Positions 27,666 through 36,437 of a stretch of DNA of 64,000 bases are shown piece by piece. The notes under the pieces are model-generated. The model was not told where the DNA came from, did no database searches, and was given only the letters and a program-made list of their open reading frames with translations. Each line of letters opens with the position of its first letter. Within the stretch, counting starts at the first letter, position 1. Source of the stretch: Nostoc favosum CHAB5714 (lineage in GTDB: Bacteria > Cyanobacteriota > Cyanobacteriia > Cyanobacteriales > Nostocaceae). The stretch spans positions 55,848-119,847 of the forward strand of contig NZ_JAIVFQ010000016.1 of assembly GCF_020829495.1 (NCBI RefSeq). Reading direction: 5' to 3'. A program made the translations under genes and the position numbers.

Positions 27666-30320
27666 CTACTTAATCAAATCAACGATCGCTTTCACCAATA
27701 CATCTGGATCTACTGGTTTAGAAATATGCATTTGAAATCCTGCTGCTATTGCTTGCTGCTGATTCATTTCGCCTGCATAAGCCGTCAGAGCGATCGCTGG
27801 TACGCGTCCTCCTTGTTGAGGCGATCGCGCTCTCACTTCACGCATCAGCATATAACCGTCTGTCTTTGGCATTCCAATATCGCTAATTAAAACATCTGGT
27901 ACTGACTCAGACAGCGCTTCTAATGCTTCCTGTGCTGAAGATACGGCAGTTACTTGTACACCGTAGTCTTGCAAAATAAAGCTAACTAAGTCGCGGATAT
28001 CTGGTTCATCGTCTACGACCAAAATTTGAGTATCGGAAAGGAGCGAGGATTCAGGCTCACAATCTAGAGACTCATTCTCTTCACGCGTCACCTGTTCACT
28101 TCTGACTAAAAGCGGTAGCTCAACAGTGAAGGTGCTACCCCATCCTTCTCCAGGACTTTCGGCTTGAACTCTTCCCCCATGCATCTCTATAACCTTACGC
28201 ACGATCGCTAATCCTAAACCTAGTCCACCAAATGCCCGCGTAATTGTGCTATCAGCTTGGCGAAAGTAATCGAACACATAAGGCAAAAACTCTGGGCTAA
28301 TTCCCTTACCTGTATCGCTGACTTTAATTTGAGCTTGGTTCCCTACTTCCATGAGTCGAATTTCTACCTGTCCGCCTGCTGGTGTAAATTTTACCGCATT
28401 GGAGAGTAGATTCCACACAACTTGCCCAAGTCGATTTGGGTCGCCCATCACTTGTCCCAAAGTGGGATCAAATATCGTCTGAATTTGAATTGATTTAGCT
28501 TGTGCTGCGAGTTGTACTGTCTCTAGTGCGGCTTCAACCACCATTACCAAGTTCACTGGACAGATATTCAAGTTTAATTTTCCTTGGAGGATGCGAGACA
28601 CATCCAACAAATCTTCAATTAGCTGAGTTTGTAACTTGGCGTTGCGTTCAATGGTTTCTAAGGCGTGCTTAGTGGTTTTTTCATCGAAATTACGAGTCCG
28701 CAGCAATTTTGACCACCCCAGGACAGAGTTGAGTGGGGTTCGCAGTTCATGGGAGAGAACCGCCAGAAATTCATCTTTGAGTGTGTTGGCGATTTCTGCT
28801 TCTTTGCGTGCTTTCATTTCTCGTTCGAGGAGGCGATCGCATTCTTTTTCAACTGATTTGCGAGCGGTGATATCTAGTACAAAAGCAACACCATTATTTT
28901 TGGAGTTATTCAGTAAGGCCATCCCCAAAACAATTGGGACTCGTTTCCCGTTGCGTTGGAGATACTCTTTCTCATAAATTCTGGAAACTCCAGTGGTTTG
29001 CACTTCCAAAAGGGCGCGATCGTCTAAATCTTTATACTCAATAGGAGTAAGTTCTCTCCAATTAATTCTACCCAAGGTGGCATCATCACGAGTGTAGCCC
29101 GCTAGCTGGAGAAAGGCATCATTGGCATCAACAATAAAGCCATCCACATTCCAAAAAGCGACCCCGATTAGGTTGGATTCAAACAAACGCCGAAATCTGG
29201 CTTCACTTTCGCGTAATGATTTTTCTGCCCGTTTGTGTTCGGTAATGTCACGAGAAACAGTAATTACGCCTTCAATATTTTGGTGGGAATTGCGTAATGG
29301 TGAGAGGATGTATTCATAATAATGCACCCCATCAGCAGTAACATATTTACACTCATCCTTGATTGGCTGCCCAGTTTTCATCACAGCTTGTCGTTGATTA
29401 TCTACCTGTTCTACAAGGTCTGCGGGTAAATCCACTTCTTGCAAAGTTTTTCCGACAAGATCCTGGGGCTTTAAGCCTAATACGGTAGCTCCATCATGAC
29501 TTACAAACTGATAGCAACCTCTGTGATTAAAGATGTAAATGTGATCAACTGAGGCGGTGAGGATGGCATTTAAAATATTTGCCTGTTCTTGCACTTGGGT
29601 TGTGAGTTCTCGAGTACTTTCTTCTGCTTGCTTGCAGACAGTAGTTTCCATACAAACGCCGATCATTCGCACCGCTTGTTTGCGATCGTCATAGATAAAT
29701 TTTCCCTTGGCAGAAATCCAATGTACACTTTTATCTGAGCGAACTATGCGAAATTCATCGTTGTAGTCAGTCTTTTGTTTTAAAGCGTGGGCGATCCCTT
29801 GCATTACAGATTGCCTGTCTTCAGGATAAACGCACTTCTGAAACGTTTCGTAAGGCCCGTCAAAACTACCTGGAAGCACACCAAAAAGCAATTCATAGTT
29901 TTCAGACCAGATGACTTGATTGGTAACAATATTCCAATCCCACAAGCCCATCTGGGAAACCTCTAGGGCTAGCCTGAGCCGTTCTTCACTCTCCCTCAGC
30001 GACGCTTCTACCTGCTGTCGCTGTGCAATTTCTTGTTGGAGTTGTTCTAAAGTTACTGCCACATTTGTTGACACATTTAAGGTTGTGGATGTCCCCTGTT
30101 CAAAATGCCGCTTGATATCATATTCGACAGCTTGAATATGGGGATATTCTAATGCAAGTGCCAGTTTTTTTTCTAGCTCTATTACTTGCCCCTCAAGCGC
30201 AGCTTGCCTTTGCTGATAAAATATTTCTGATTGCTCTAACTCAGCTACACGCTGCCGCAGAGCTGCTAATTCATCAGTGACTTTAAAATTAATTTTATCA
30301 ACATTTGGCATCTTGCACAC
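27666..30320 (-). CDS. Hybrid sensor histidine kinase (PASx3-HisKA-HATPase-REC)
   Basis: An 884-residue soluble kinase: N-terminal coiled coil (LRQRVAELEQ...), three PAS/PAC modules (about 110-230, 245-365, 375-490), HisKA with [14 protein letters not shown], HATPase with [35 protein letters not shown], and a C-terminal receiver with VVDDEPDIRD, Asp in VLISDIGMPKTDG, and Lys in HISKPV. No membrane segment or chromophore cysteine is seen, so the PAS ligands are unknown. Broken copies of its 3' end occur nearby at 26471. Confidence 0.92.
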   Translation of the reverse strand: MCKMPNVDKINFKVTDELAALRQRVAELEQSEIFYQQRQAALEGQVIELEKKLALALEYPHIQAVEYDIKRHFEQGTSTTLNVSTNVAVTLEQLQQEIAQRQQVEASLRESEERLRLALEVSQMGLWDWNIVTNQVIWSENYELLFGVLPGSFDGPYETFQKCVYPEDRQSVMQGIAHALKQKTDYNDEFRIVRSDKSVHWISAKGKFIYDDRKQAVRMIGVCMETTVCKQAEESTRELTTQVQEQANILNAILTASVDHIYIFNHRGCYQFVSHDGATVLGLKPQDLVGKTLQEVDLPADLVEQVDNQRQAVMKTGQPIKDECKYVTADGVHYYEYILSPLRNSHQNIEGVITVSRDITEHKRAEKSLRESEARFRRLFESNLIGVAFWNVDGFIVDANDAFLQLAGYTRDDATLGRINWRELTPIEYKDLDDRALLEVQTTGVSRIYEKEYLQRNGKRVPIVLGMALLNNSKNNGVAFVLDITARKSVEKECDRLLEREMKARKEAEIANTLKDEFLAVLSHELRTPLNSVLGWSKLLRTRNFDEKTTKHALETIERNAKLQTQLIEDLLDVSRILQGKLNLNICPVNLVMVVEAALETVQLAAQAKSIQIQTIFDPTLGQVMGDPNRLGQVVWNLLSNAVKFTPAGGQVEIRLMEVGNQAQIKVSDTGKGISPEFLPYVFDYFRQADSTITRAFGGLGLGLAIVRKVIEMHGGRVQAESPGEGWGSTFTVELPLLVRSEQVTREENESLDCEPESSLLSDTQILVVDDEPDIRDLVSFILQDYGVQVTAVSSAQEALEALSESVPDVLISDIGMPKTDGYMLMREVRARSPQQGGRVPAIALTAYAGEMNQQQAIAAGFQMHISKPVDPDVLVKAIVDLIK

Positions 30321-30495
30321 CGCTTATAACTAAACAATACCGATTTGAAGAGTAGGCATCCCCTAGCTTTAACAGTATCGATTTTTAAGCTAAAAAATGT
30401 AATCTGTCAAAAGGCGCATAAGCTTTTAACCAAAAGACATCTTCTGAGATTAAGAGCTATGTCAGATGACAAGACACTTTGCATTCAATAAAGAA

Positions 30496-31197
30496 TTATC
30501 TCTTCAAACGCATAAAACCTGCACCCATTAATAATGCCACGACCTGTCCCCAGAAGACAACACCCGATTGGTTTACGCCAACAGGAGGAATATTTAAACT
30601 GCCGATGCCATAAAATAATTGTTGCACAAACCACCAAAATAGATAGAAAAAAGCTGGAAGTTGGATTGGGATATACAAGATTATTAGCGGTAAAATTGTG
30701 TCAATTTTAGCTTTAGGAAACTTTATAATATATGCTCCTAAAACAGCTGCGATCGCGCCATTGCCCCCAATCAATGGTACTGTCAAACTCGGTTCCGCGA
30801 GAATTTGCACACAAGAAGCGATCGCGCCAGCAGCCAGATACAATCCGAGATACCGTCTATGCCCTAGAATATTTTCGACAGTCTTACCAAAAACCCATAA
30901 AAATAACAGATTTCCCAATATTTGACTAAAACTGCCATGTAGGAATATTGCTATAAGTAGTGAAAATGTCCGCCAAATTACAATTATCCAAGCAGCATTG
31001 TTATTGAATAAGAATGCATTTGTAATTGCCCCACTAATCTGGGCTGGAATTACACCCCAAATATTAACAAAATAACCTAATCCACCACTAAATTCTAGTT
31101 GAAGCTCCCATAAAAATACGGCAACATTAATACCAATCAGCCAGTAATTAATAATCGGTTTATTCCGACAACGAATATTATCACTAATAGGAATCAT
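30496..31197 (-). CDS. Rhomboid-family membrane protein lacking the catalytic Ser and His
   Basis: A 233-residue protein with six or so membrane segments and the rhomboid core FLHGSFSQILGNLLFLWVFGKTVENILGHRRYL, close to the family pattern. The catalytic GxSG is GGNG (IGGNGAIAAVLGAY), and the expected His region of the last helix reads GVVFWGQVVALLMG, with Gln. It is therefore predicted to be an inactive rhomboid (pseudoprotease). ATG 31197 is the likely start; upstream in-frame codons are heptamer repeat sequence. Confidence 0.82.
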   Translation of the reverse strand: MIPISDNIRCRNKPIINYWLIGINVAVFLWELQLEFSGGLGYFVNIWGVIPAQISGAITNAFLFNNNAAWIIVIWRTFSLLIAIFLHGSFSQILGNLLFLWVFGKTVENILGHRRYLGLYLAAGAIASCVQILAEPSLTVPLIGGNGAIAAVLGAYIIKFPKAKIDTILPLIILYIPIQLPAFFYLFWWFVQQLFYGIGSLNIPPVGVNQSGVVFWGQVVALLMGAGFMRLKR

Positions 31198-31205
31198 ATT
31201 GATTA

Positions 31206-31274
31206 GGGGCATTGGGCATTGGGCATTGGGCATGGGGCATTGGGCATGGGGCATTGGGCATTGGGCATTGGGCA
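31206..31274. repeat. Heptamer repeat GGGCATT
   Basis: About ten copies of GGGCATT/GGGCATG units, just upstream of the rhomboid-like gene. Confidence 0.9.
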
Positions 31275-31299
31275 ATAATCAATAGTTCTTCTTCCCCTT

Positions 31300-31350
31300 C
31301 TCCCTCATCTCCCTCATCTCCCTCATCCCCCTCATCTCCCTCATCCCCCC
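31300..31350. repeat. 9-bp repeat CTCCCTCAT
   Basis: About five tandem copies of CTCCCTCATC-type units in the leader shared by divergent genes at 31197 and 31411. Confidence 0.85.
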
Positions 31351-31410
31351 ACTCCTTAACGTGTGGCAAGATTGAAATCAGATCGCATCGCACTTAACTA
31401 GGCAAACGAG

Positions 31411-33546
31411 ATGCTAGGAAACACACTTGTAGGAAGATACCAAATTATTAGTAACTTGGGAGGTGGGGGTTTTGGTGAAACTTTTGTGGCAAGTGATACC
31501 CAATTACCCGGTTCACCTCCATGTGTCGTTAAGAAACTTAAACCCCAGGCAAGTGATCCCGTAACTTTGGAGACAGCTAGGCGTTTATTTGATACAGAAG
31601 CACAAGTTCTGTATAAATTAGGAACTCACGATCGCATTCCCCAACTTTTAGCTTACTTTGAGGAGAACGCCGAATTTTATCTCGTACAGGAATTGATCGA
31701 AGGGCATGACTTGAGTCTAGAATTAATCCCAGGTAAAACTTGGAGTCAAGAGCAAGTAATTTCACTTTTACAAGAGCTTTTGACAATCTTAGAATTTGTC
31801 CATCAACAGAATGTAATTCACCGTGATGTCAATCCGCGAAATATCCTCAGACGCCATCCCGATGGCAAATTAATTTTAATTGATTTTGGTGCAGTTAAAC
31901 AAATTACTACTCAGGTAATTCTTCCCGAAGGCTCAATTAAAGGTACTGTTGCTATAGGTACGCCTGGATATATTCCTGGAGAACAAGCTCATGGTACGCC
32001 AAAATTAAGCAGTGATATCTATGCTACGGGAATAATAGCTATTCAAGCTCTCAGTGGATTATCACCAGAGGAAATAGTAAAAGATGCCGATACTAATGAA
32101 ATTATCTGGCACAATCAAGCCACGGTAACGCCAGAATTCGCTCAATTCTTAGATAAGATGGTGTGCTACGACTTTCGCCAACGCTATGCTTCGGCAACGG
32201 TGGCATTACAAGCACTGAAAGAGTTAACACAACCACCCACCCAGACAATTGCATTAACTCCTATTTCTCCACCAAAAAATATCAACAAACCTCAACCGAA
32301 AAAAGGTATTTTGGGTAAAATTTTACTAGCAATATTTTTAATTGGAGTTAGCGGAGTAGCATCAATATTTATTTTAAATAACATTAATTCAAATAACGCC
32401 ATAGAATTATCCAAACAAGGAAATACCCTTTTTGATTTGCAACGCTATCAAGACGCATTAGAAGTATATGAAAAAGCCGTTAATATTAGACCAGATTATG
32501 CTCAAGGATGGAATGGTCAAGGCAAAACGCTGTATAAATTAAAAAAATACAAAGATGCGCTAGCGGCGTATGATAAAGCAATTCAAATTCAGCCAGATTA
32601 TTTTGAAGCTTGGAGTGGACGAGGCTTTGTATTAGGAAATTTACAGCGATATCAAGAAGCGATCGCCTCTTTTGATAAAGCCTTACAATTAAATAATGAA
32701 AGCTCGGAAGTCTGGAATGCTAAGGGTGAAGCTTTCAGTAACTTAAATCAATATGACCAAGCAATTCAATCTTATGAAAAAGCGATTGAATTTAAACCAG
32801 ATAATTATGAAGCGTGGTATAAAAAAGGATTAGCTTTCCAAAATTCTAACCGATACGAAGAAGCGATCGCAGCTTATGAAAAAGTCGTGGCTTTAAAACC
32901 AGACTACGAGCAAGCCTGGTATAATTGGGGAAATTCCTTAGTCAATTTGCGACGCTACCGAGACGCATTTACAGCTTATGATAAAGCTGTGCAATACAAG
33001 CCAAATTATTATCAAGCCTGGTTATCGAGAGGTAATGTACTGCTGAATTTACAACGTTATCCAGAAGCGATTGAATCTTTTAATCAAGTAATCAAATATA
33101 ATCCCAGTAATTATCAAGCATGGTATAATCTGGGTTGGTCGCTGCATCAAACCCAACGCTATGAAGAAGCAATAAAAGCTTATAAAAAAGCAGCAACACT
33201 TAAGCAAAAAGACTATAAAATATGGTATAATTTAGGGAATTCGCAATACATTTTGCAAAAATACGAAGATGCGATCGCGTCTTATAATAAGGCAGTTCGT
33301 TATAAACCAGACCATTCCGAAAGCTGGTATAGCAGAGGTAATGCGTTATTAAATGTGAAACAGTTTAAAGATGCGATCGCGTCTTACGATCAAGCAATAA
33401 AATACAAGCCTAATTACCAACAAGCAATAGACGGGCGCAATCAAGCCCAAATTCAACTACAAGGCGAAATATCAAAGCCTAAACCTGTAATTGTGCCAGT
33501 TCTCCCATTTCCTAATGCTACTAATTCACCGCAAACCACACCCTAG
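31411..33546 (+). CDS. Ser/Thr protein kinase with ten TPR repeats
   Basis: A 711-residue protein: Hanks-type kinase (1-275) with GGGGFGETF, VVKKLK, IHRDVNPRNIL near 135-145, LIDFGAV; a single membrane helix about 298-318 (ILLAIFLIGVSGVASIFIL); then ten TPRs at about 325-680 (repeated ...YQDALEVYEKA...). The catalytic-loop Lys of HRDxKPEN is Asn (HRDVNPRN), unlike the kinase at 34294 (HCDIKPEN). The TPR part is probably on the far side of the membrane and binds partners. It lies divergent from the rhomboid-like gene. Confidence 0.9.
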   Translation: MLGNTLVGRYQIISNLGGGGFGETFVASDTQLPGSPPCVVKKLKPQASDPVTLETARRLFDTEAQVLYKLGTHDRIPQLLAYFEENAEFYLVQELIEGHDLSLELIPGKTWSQEQVISLLQELLTILEFVHQQNVIHRDVNPRNILRRHPDGKLILIDFGAVKQITTQVILPEGSIKGTVAIGTPGYIPGEQAHGTPKLSSDIYATGIIAIQALSGLSPEEIVKDADTNEIIWHNQATVTPEFAQFLDKMVCYDFRQRYASATVALQALKELTQPPTQTIALTPISPPKNINKPQPKKGILGKILLAIFLIGVSGVASIFILNNINSNNAIELSKQGNTLFDLQRYQDALEVYEKAVNIRPDYAQGWNGQGKTLYKLKKYKDALAAYDKAIQIQPDYFEAWSGRGFVLGNLQRYQEAIASFDKALQLNNESSEVWNAKGEAFSNLNQYDQAIQSYEKAIEFKPDNYEAWYKKGLAFQNSNRYEEAIAAYEKVVALKPDYEQAWYNWGNSLVNLRRYRDAFTAYDKAVQYKPNYYQAWLSRGNVLLNLQRYPEAIESFNQVIKYNPSNYQAWYNLGWSLHQTQRYEEAIKAYKKAATLKQKDYKIWYNLGNSQYILQKYEDAIASYNKAVRYKPDHSESWYSRGNALLNVKQFKDAIASYDQAIKYKPNYQQAIDGRNQAQIQLQGEISKPKPVIVPVLPFPNATNSPQTTP

Positions 33547-33637
33547 TGGTCTATCAAGTCAACAATGCTTAAGTAAACCAAGTTTTAGTAATCTTTCTCT
33601 CTTTATCTGTGTGTTCTCTGTGCCTCTGCGGTTCATA

Positions 33638-33820
33638 AACAACGCAGATACAACAAAAATATTCGATGCTTTTTACACAACAAAACCCGTCGGTAAAGGA
33701 ACAGGGCTAGGTCTATCTATTGCTTACCAAATTGTGGTTAATAATCATCACGGCAAGCTCACATACCATTCCAAACCAGGTGAAGGCATAGAGTTTATCA
33801 TTGAACTACCCATCCGATAA
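33638..33820 (+). pseudogene. Histidine kinase C-terminal fragment
   Basis: The frame encodes IFDAFYTTKPVGKGTGLGLSIAYQIVVNNHHGK, YHSKPGEGIEFIIELPI then stop: the F box to C-terminus of HATPase. No H box or N box precedes it; upstream is CCTCTGCGGTTCA-type repeat sequence. A relic left by deletion of a kinase gene. Confidence 0.82.
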
Positions 33821-33911
33821 ATGAGAATTTGCAAACTACATAAAAGAAACACGTAGGGGCACAATATATTGTGCCCTTACTCGCATTTTTGGCGTTTTCT
33901 GCCAATGCGTA

Positions 33912-34039
33912 ATATCATGTCCGCCAAGTTACCCATAATAAAAGAACCCAACCCCTCCCCGCAAGCAGGAGGGGAGTGAAAGCGTAGCTTTTGCGGGGTG
34001 GGGTTTCGGGTATTATGCTTAATTGCCCGGACATCATAT
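33912..34039. repeat. MITE-like element, family 1, shortened
   Basis: ATATCATGTCCGCC at the left and CCGGACATCATAT at the right, one arm mismatch and a shorter interior (CCAACCCCTCCCC... GCGGGGTGGGGT). Confidence 0.8.
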
Positions 34040-34049
34040 AAGTCCTATA

Positions 34050-34146
34050 TACAGCAGATTGCAACAGGCGTGAGGTACAGATAATCGTAGGGGCACAACA
34101 TGTTGTGCCCCTACCCGTGTACTTCATTTACCTGAAATACGCTGTA
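34050..34146. repeat. Element with palindromic core, inverted copy at 55211
   Basis: TACAGC... GCTGTA ends, inner GTAGGGGCACAACATGTTG palindrome. The entire 97 bp recur in reverse complement at 55211-55306 with small differences. No ORF. Confidence 0.85.
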
Positions 34147-34149
34147 TGT

Positions 34150-34253
34150 TAGTACAGTTCAGTTAAGCCCCAAATCCAATGCAAGAGACTAGCAATTGCT
34201 AGTCTCTACATACCTAAAATCAATACCAAAAATCCTTAACCCAAGTGTATTGT
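34150..34253. repeat. MITE-like element, family 2, degenerate
   Basis: TAGTACAGTTCAGTTAAG at the left and CCTTAACCCAAGTGTATTG at the right. An inner palindrome AGAGACTAGCAATTGCTAG occurs. No clear target duplication remains. Confidence 0.7.
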
Positions 34254-34293
34254 GTTATATCTAACCAGTCTATGAATCAAAAAATTGTTGTGA

Positions 34294-36057
34294 TTAGCGA
34301 ATATTCACCTCTTGCAGGTAATTTACTCCTTGCAGATATTCAATGTTAGTAGCTGATTTTTTAGAGACAAATGAATTTTTTATTTTTGCAGAAGCTACCT
34401 TTTGATTGCCAGCCAGCAGGCGTTGTTTTTGAGTATACTCATTTAATTTGACTTGAGCTTGAGCATAAACTAGAGTATCGTTAGGAATATTTCGGAGAAA
34501 TTTTACAGCCTGATCAAAATCACCAACAAATGCTTGTTTATAGGCTTTCTGTAAAAAGTAAGCTGCTCTAATCTGGCGCTTTCGATTGTACTCAGCCAAC
34601 TTGTCTTGAACTAAAGCACCCGCACGACTTTCTTTAGGAATTTGCCGCAGATATTGTAATGCAGTAGAAAAATCTTTTGTATCGGCACTTTCGTAAGCTT
34701 TTGCTAATAAATCTTGCGTCTGTGCTTCAATGTTGACGTATGCTTGCTGAACTAGTTTATCTGTTTTAGATTGCCAATATAAAATATTTGGAATTTTAGC
34801 AACAGCATCAAGAACATCTGACCATCGGCTATCATGGAAAGCTGTTTGAGCTATTTGGTATTGCTGTGCAGCTACTTGCCATTGCTCTTGCCATTCTTCA
34901 ATAGTGGCTTGCGCTTCTGGATAAACATTGCTGTGGGAGGGAATTGATTTAACAAGTGCGATCGCCTCTTGTAAATCTCCTGCTTGATATTCTTGTGTGG
35001 CTTTAGATAAAGTTTCTGTTTCTGAGTATGCAGGTGCAGCATTAATTAAAGAATATACACCAAATCCCATCACTAAAGAATTAGCCGCCAGTCCTACTTT
35101 CATTCCTGTTAATAACGGAGATGATTTCCCAGATGTAGGATTATCATTTTCAACCGCCGCCTCTATAAAAAAATGATCATCTGCTTCTAATATTTCTGGT
35201 GGCTGTTCCCATGTTATTTGTTTGAGTACCCGCAACACCTCACCCGCAGACTGGAAGCGGTTTTGATAATCGTAGCGGATCATTTGGCTGAGAACAGCAG
35301 CTAAATAATCGTTAACTGGCGTGTTTTCAGAACGCCAAACAATTTCATTAGTATAAGGATCAGCTTTTAATTGTAGTGGTTCTAACCCTGTTAAAGCCTG
35401 GATAGCAATCATACCCAAAGCATAAATATCACTGCTGGGCTGTGTTTGTCCAATAAATTGCTCTGGCGGTATATACCCTAATGAAGTGACGGGAATTCTA
35501 TAAATGGGCAATTCCGCACCTATGCCAAAATCGATAGACTGGATTGAGCCAAAGTCAATCAAAACTAACTTGCGTAGCGCATCGCTATTACGTCTAATCA
35601 AGTTTTCCGGTTTGATGTCGCAATGGATCACGCCTTGAGAGTGAACAAATTCTAGAATACCTAAGACATCTATCAGAAATTCTACAACTTCCCTTTCACT
35701 CCACAGACACCCCCATTGTTGATCGATGGGCAATTCCGCAGCCAGCGCATGTCCTTCAATCCACTCTTGGACTAAATAAAATCGCTCGTTTTCTTCAAAG
35801 CAGGCGATAAATTCAGGAATTTGGTGATGGCTTCCCAAAAGCTTGAGGGTTTGGGTTTCAGTCTGAAACAGTAACCTCAGCATCTCCAAGTAGCCAGATT
35901 CGGAACTGTTAACCTTAATCTGCTTAACAACGCATTTGGGATGCTCTGGATAATCCACGTCTACAGCTATGTATGTTTGTCCAAACACCCCTGCACCCAG
36001 GTTTTGGATAATTTTGTAACGCCCTTGTAGTAATTTACCGATTATGTGGTAGGTCAT
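34294..36057 (-). CDS. Ser/Thr protein kinase with C-terminal helical repeats
   Basis: A 587-residue Hanks-type kinase: GAGVFGQTY glycine loop, VVKQIK Lys, IHCDIKPENLI catalytic loop, LIDFGSIQ, then a hydrophobic stretch at about 320-345 (MKVGLAANSLVMGFGVYSLI) that may span the membrane, and an alpha-helical region with LRQIPKESRAGALVQDKLAEYNRKRQIRAAYFLQKAYKQAFVGDFDQAVKFLRNIPNDTLVYAQAQVKLNEYTQ repeats. Its partner kinase is at 31411 on the other strand. Substrate unknown. Confidence 0.9.
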   Translation of the reverse strand: MTYHIIGKLLQGRYKIIQNLGAGVFGQTYIAVDVDYPEHPKCVVKQIKVNSSESGYLEMLRLLFQTETQTLKLLGSHHQIPEFIACFEENERFYLVQEWIEGHALAAELPIDQQWGCLWSEREVVEFLIDVLGILEFVHSQGVIHCDIKPENLIRRNSDALRKLVLIDFGSIQSIDFGIGAELPIYRIPVTSLGYIPPEQFIGQTQPSSDIYALGMIAIQALTGLEPLQLKADPYTNEIVWRSENTPVNDYLAAVLSQMIRYDYQNRFQSAGEVLRVLKQITWEQPPEILEADDHFFIEAAVENDNPTSGKSSPLLTGMKVGLAANSLVMGFGVYSLINAAPAYSETETLSKATQEYQAGDLQEAIALVKSIPSHSNVYPEAQATIEEWQEQWQVAAQQYQIAQTAFHDSRWSDVLDAVAKIPNILYWQSKTDKLVQQAYVNIEAQTQDLLAKAYESADTKDFSTALQYLRQIPKESRAGALVQDKLAEYNRKRQIRAAYFLQKAYKQAFVGDFDQAVKFLRNIPNDTLVYAQAQVKLNEYTQKQRLLAGNQKVASAKIKNSFVSKKSATNIEYLQGVNYLQEVNIR

Positions 36058-36137
36058 GACCTGGTTACTCAGTAAGTCCTTTTATTTAGTTTTTCTGCCA
36101 TTCCCTCCTGTTTCCGGAATGCTTGAAAAATAGATTT

Positions 36138-36284
36138 ATATCATGTCCGCATAGATAGTTATGCTAACCACGATCATTACACCCCACCCCCAACCCCTAA
36201 GAGCCTGCGGGGAGGGGAGACAAAGCACAGCTTTGGCGGGGTGGGGTTCTTCGCGTTTAATAAGTAATCAAGCGGACATCATAT
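36138..36284. repeat. MITE-like element, family 1
   Basis: Left end ATATCATGTCCGC, right end GCGGACATCATAT with one arm mismatch, standard cassette. The other part of this 380-bp spacer (36285-36437) is AT-rich and empty. Confidence 0.85.
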
Positions 36285-36437
36285 TACTGAACTTAACTAC
36301 TTGGATGCAAACTTGATTTATTTCAGTACTTTTACTTAAAAAAATCGTATTTTACTTTATCAAAATTTATTAAACTTCTCAGATATTAATATTTCGATAA
36401 ATTTTTAGATTACTAATAAAAATTTTTAAGTTTATAG

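Noticed and set aside
31198..31275. N-terminal extension MPNAQCP of the rhomboid-like protein
   Set aside because: Encoded by the GGGCATT heptamer repeat; ATG at 31197 begins family-like sequence.
33491..33637. Start of a complete small kinase-like gene
   Set aside because: The first 49 codons are intergenic repeat; only 33638-33820 resemble a kinase tail.
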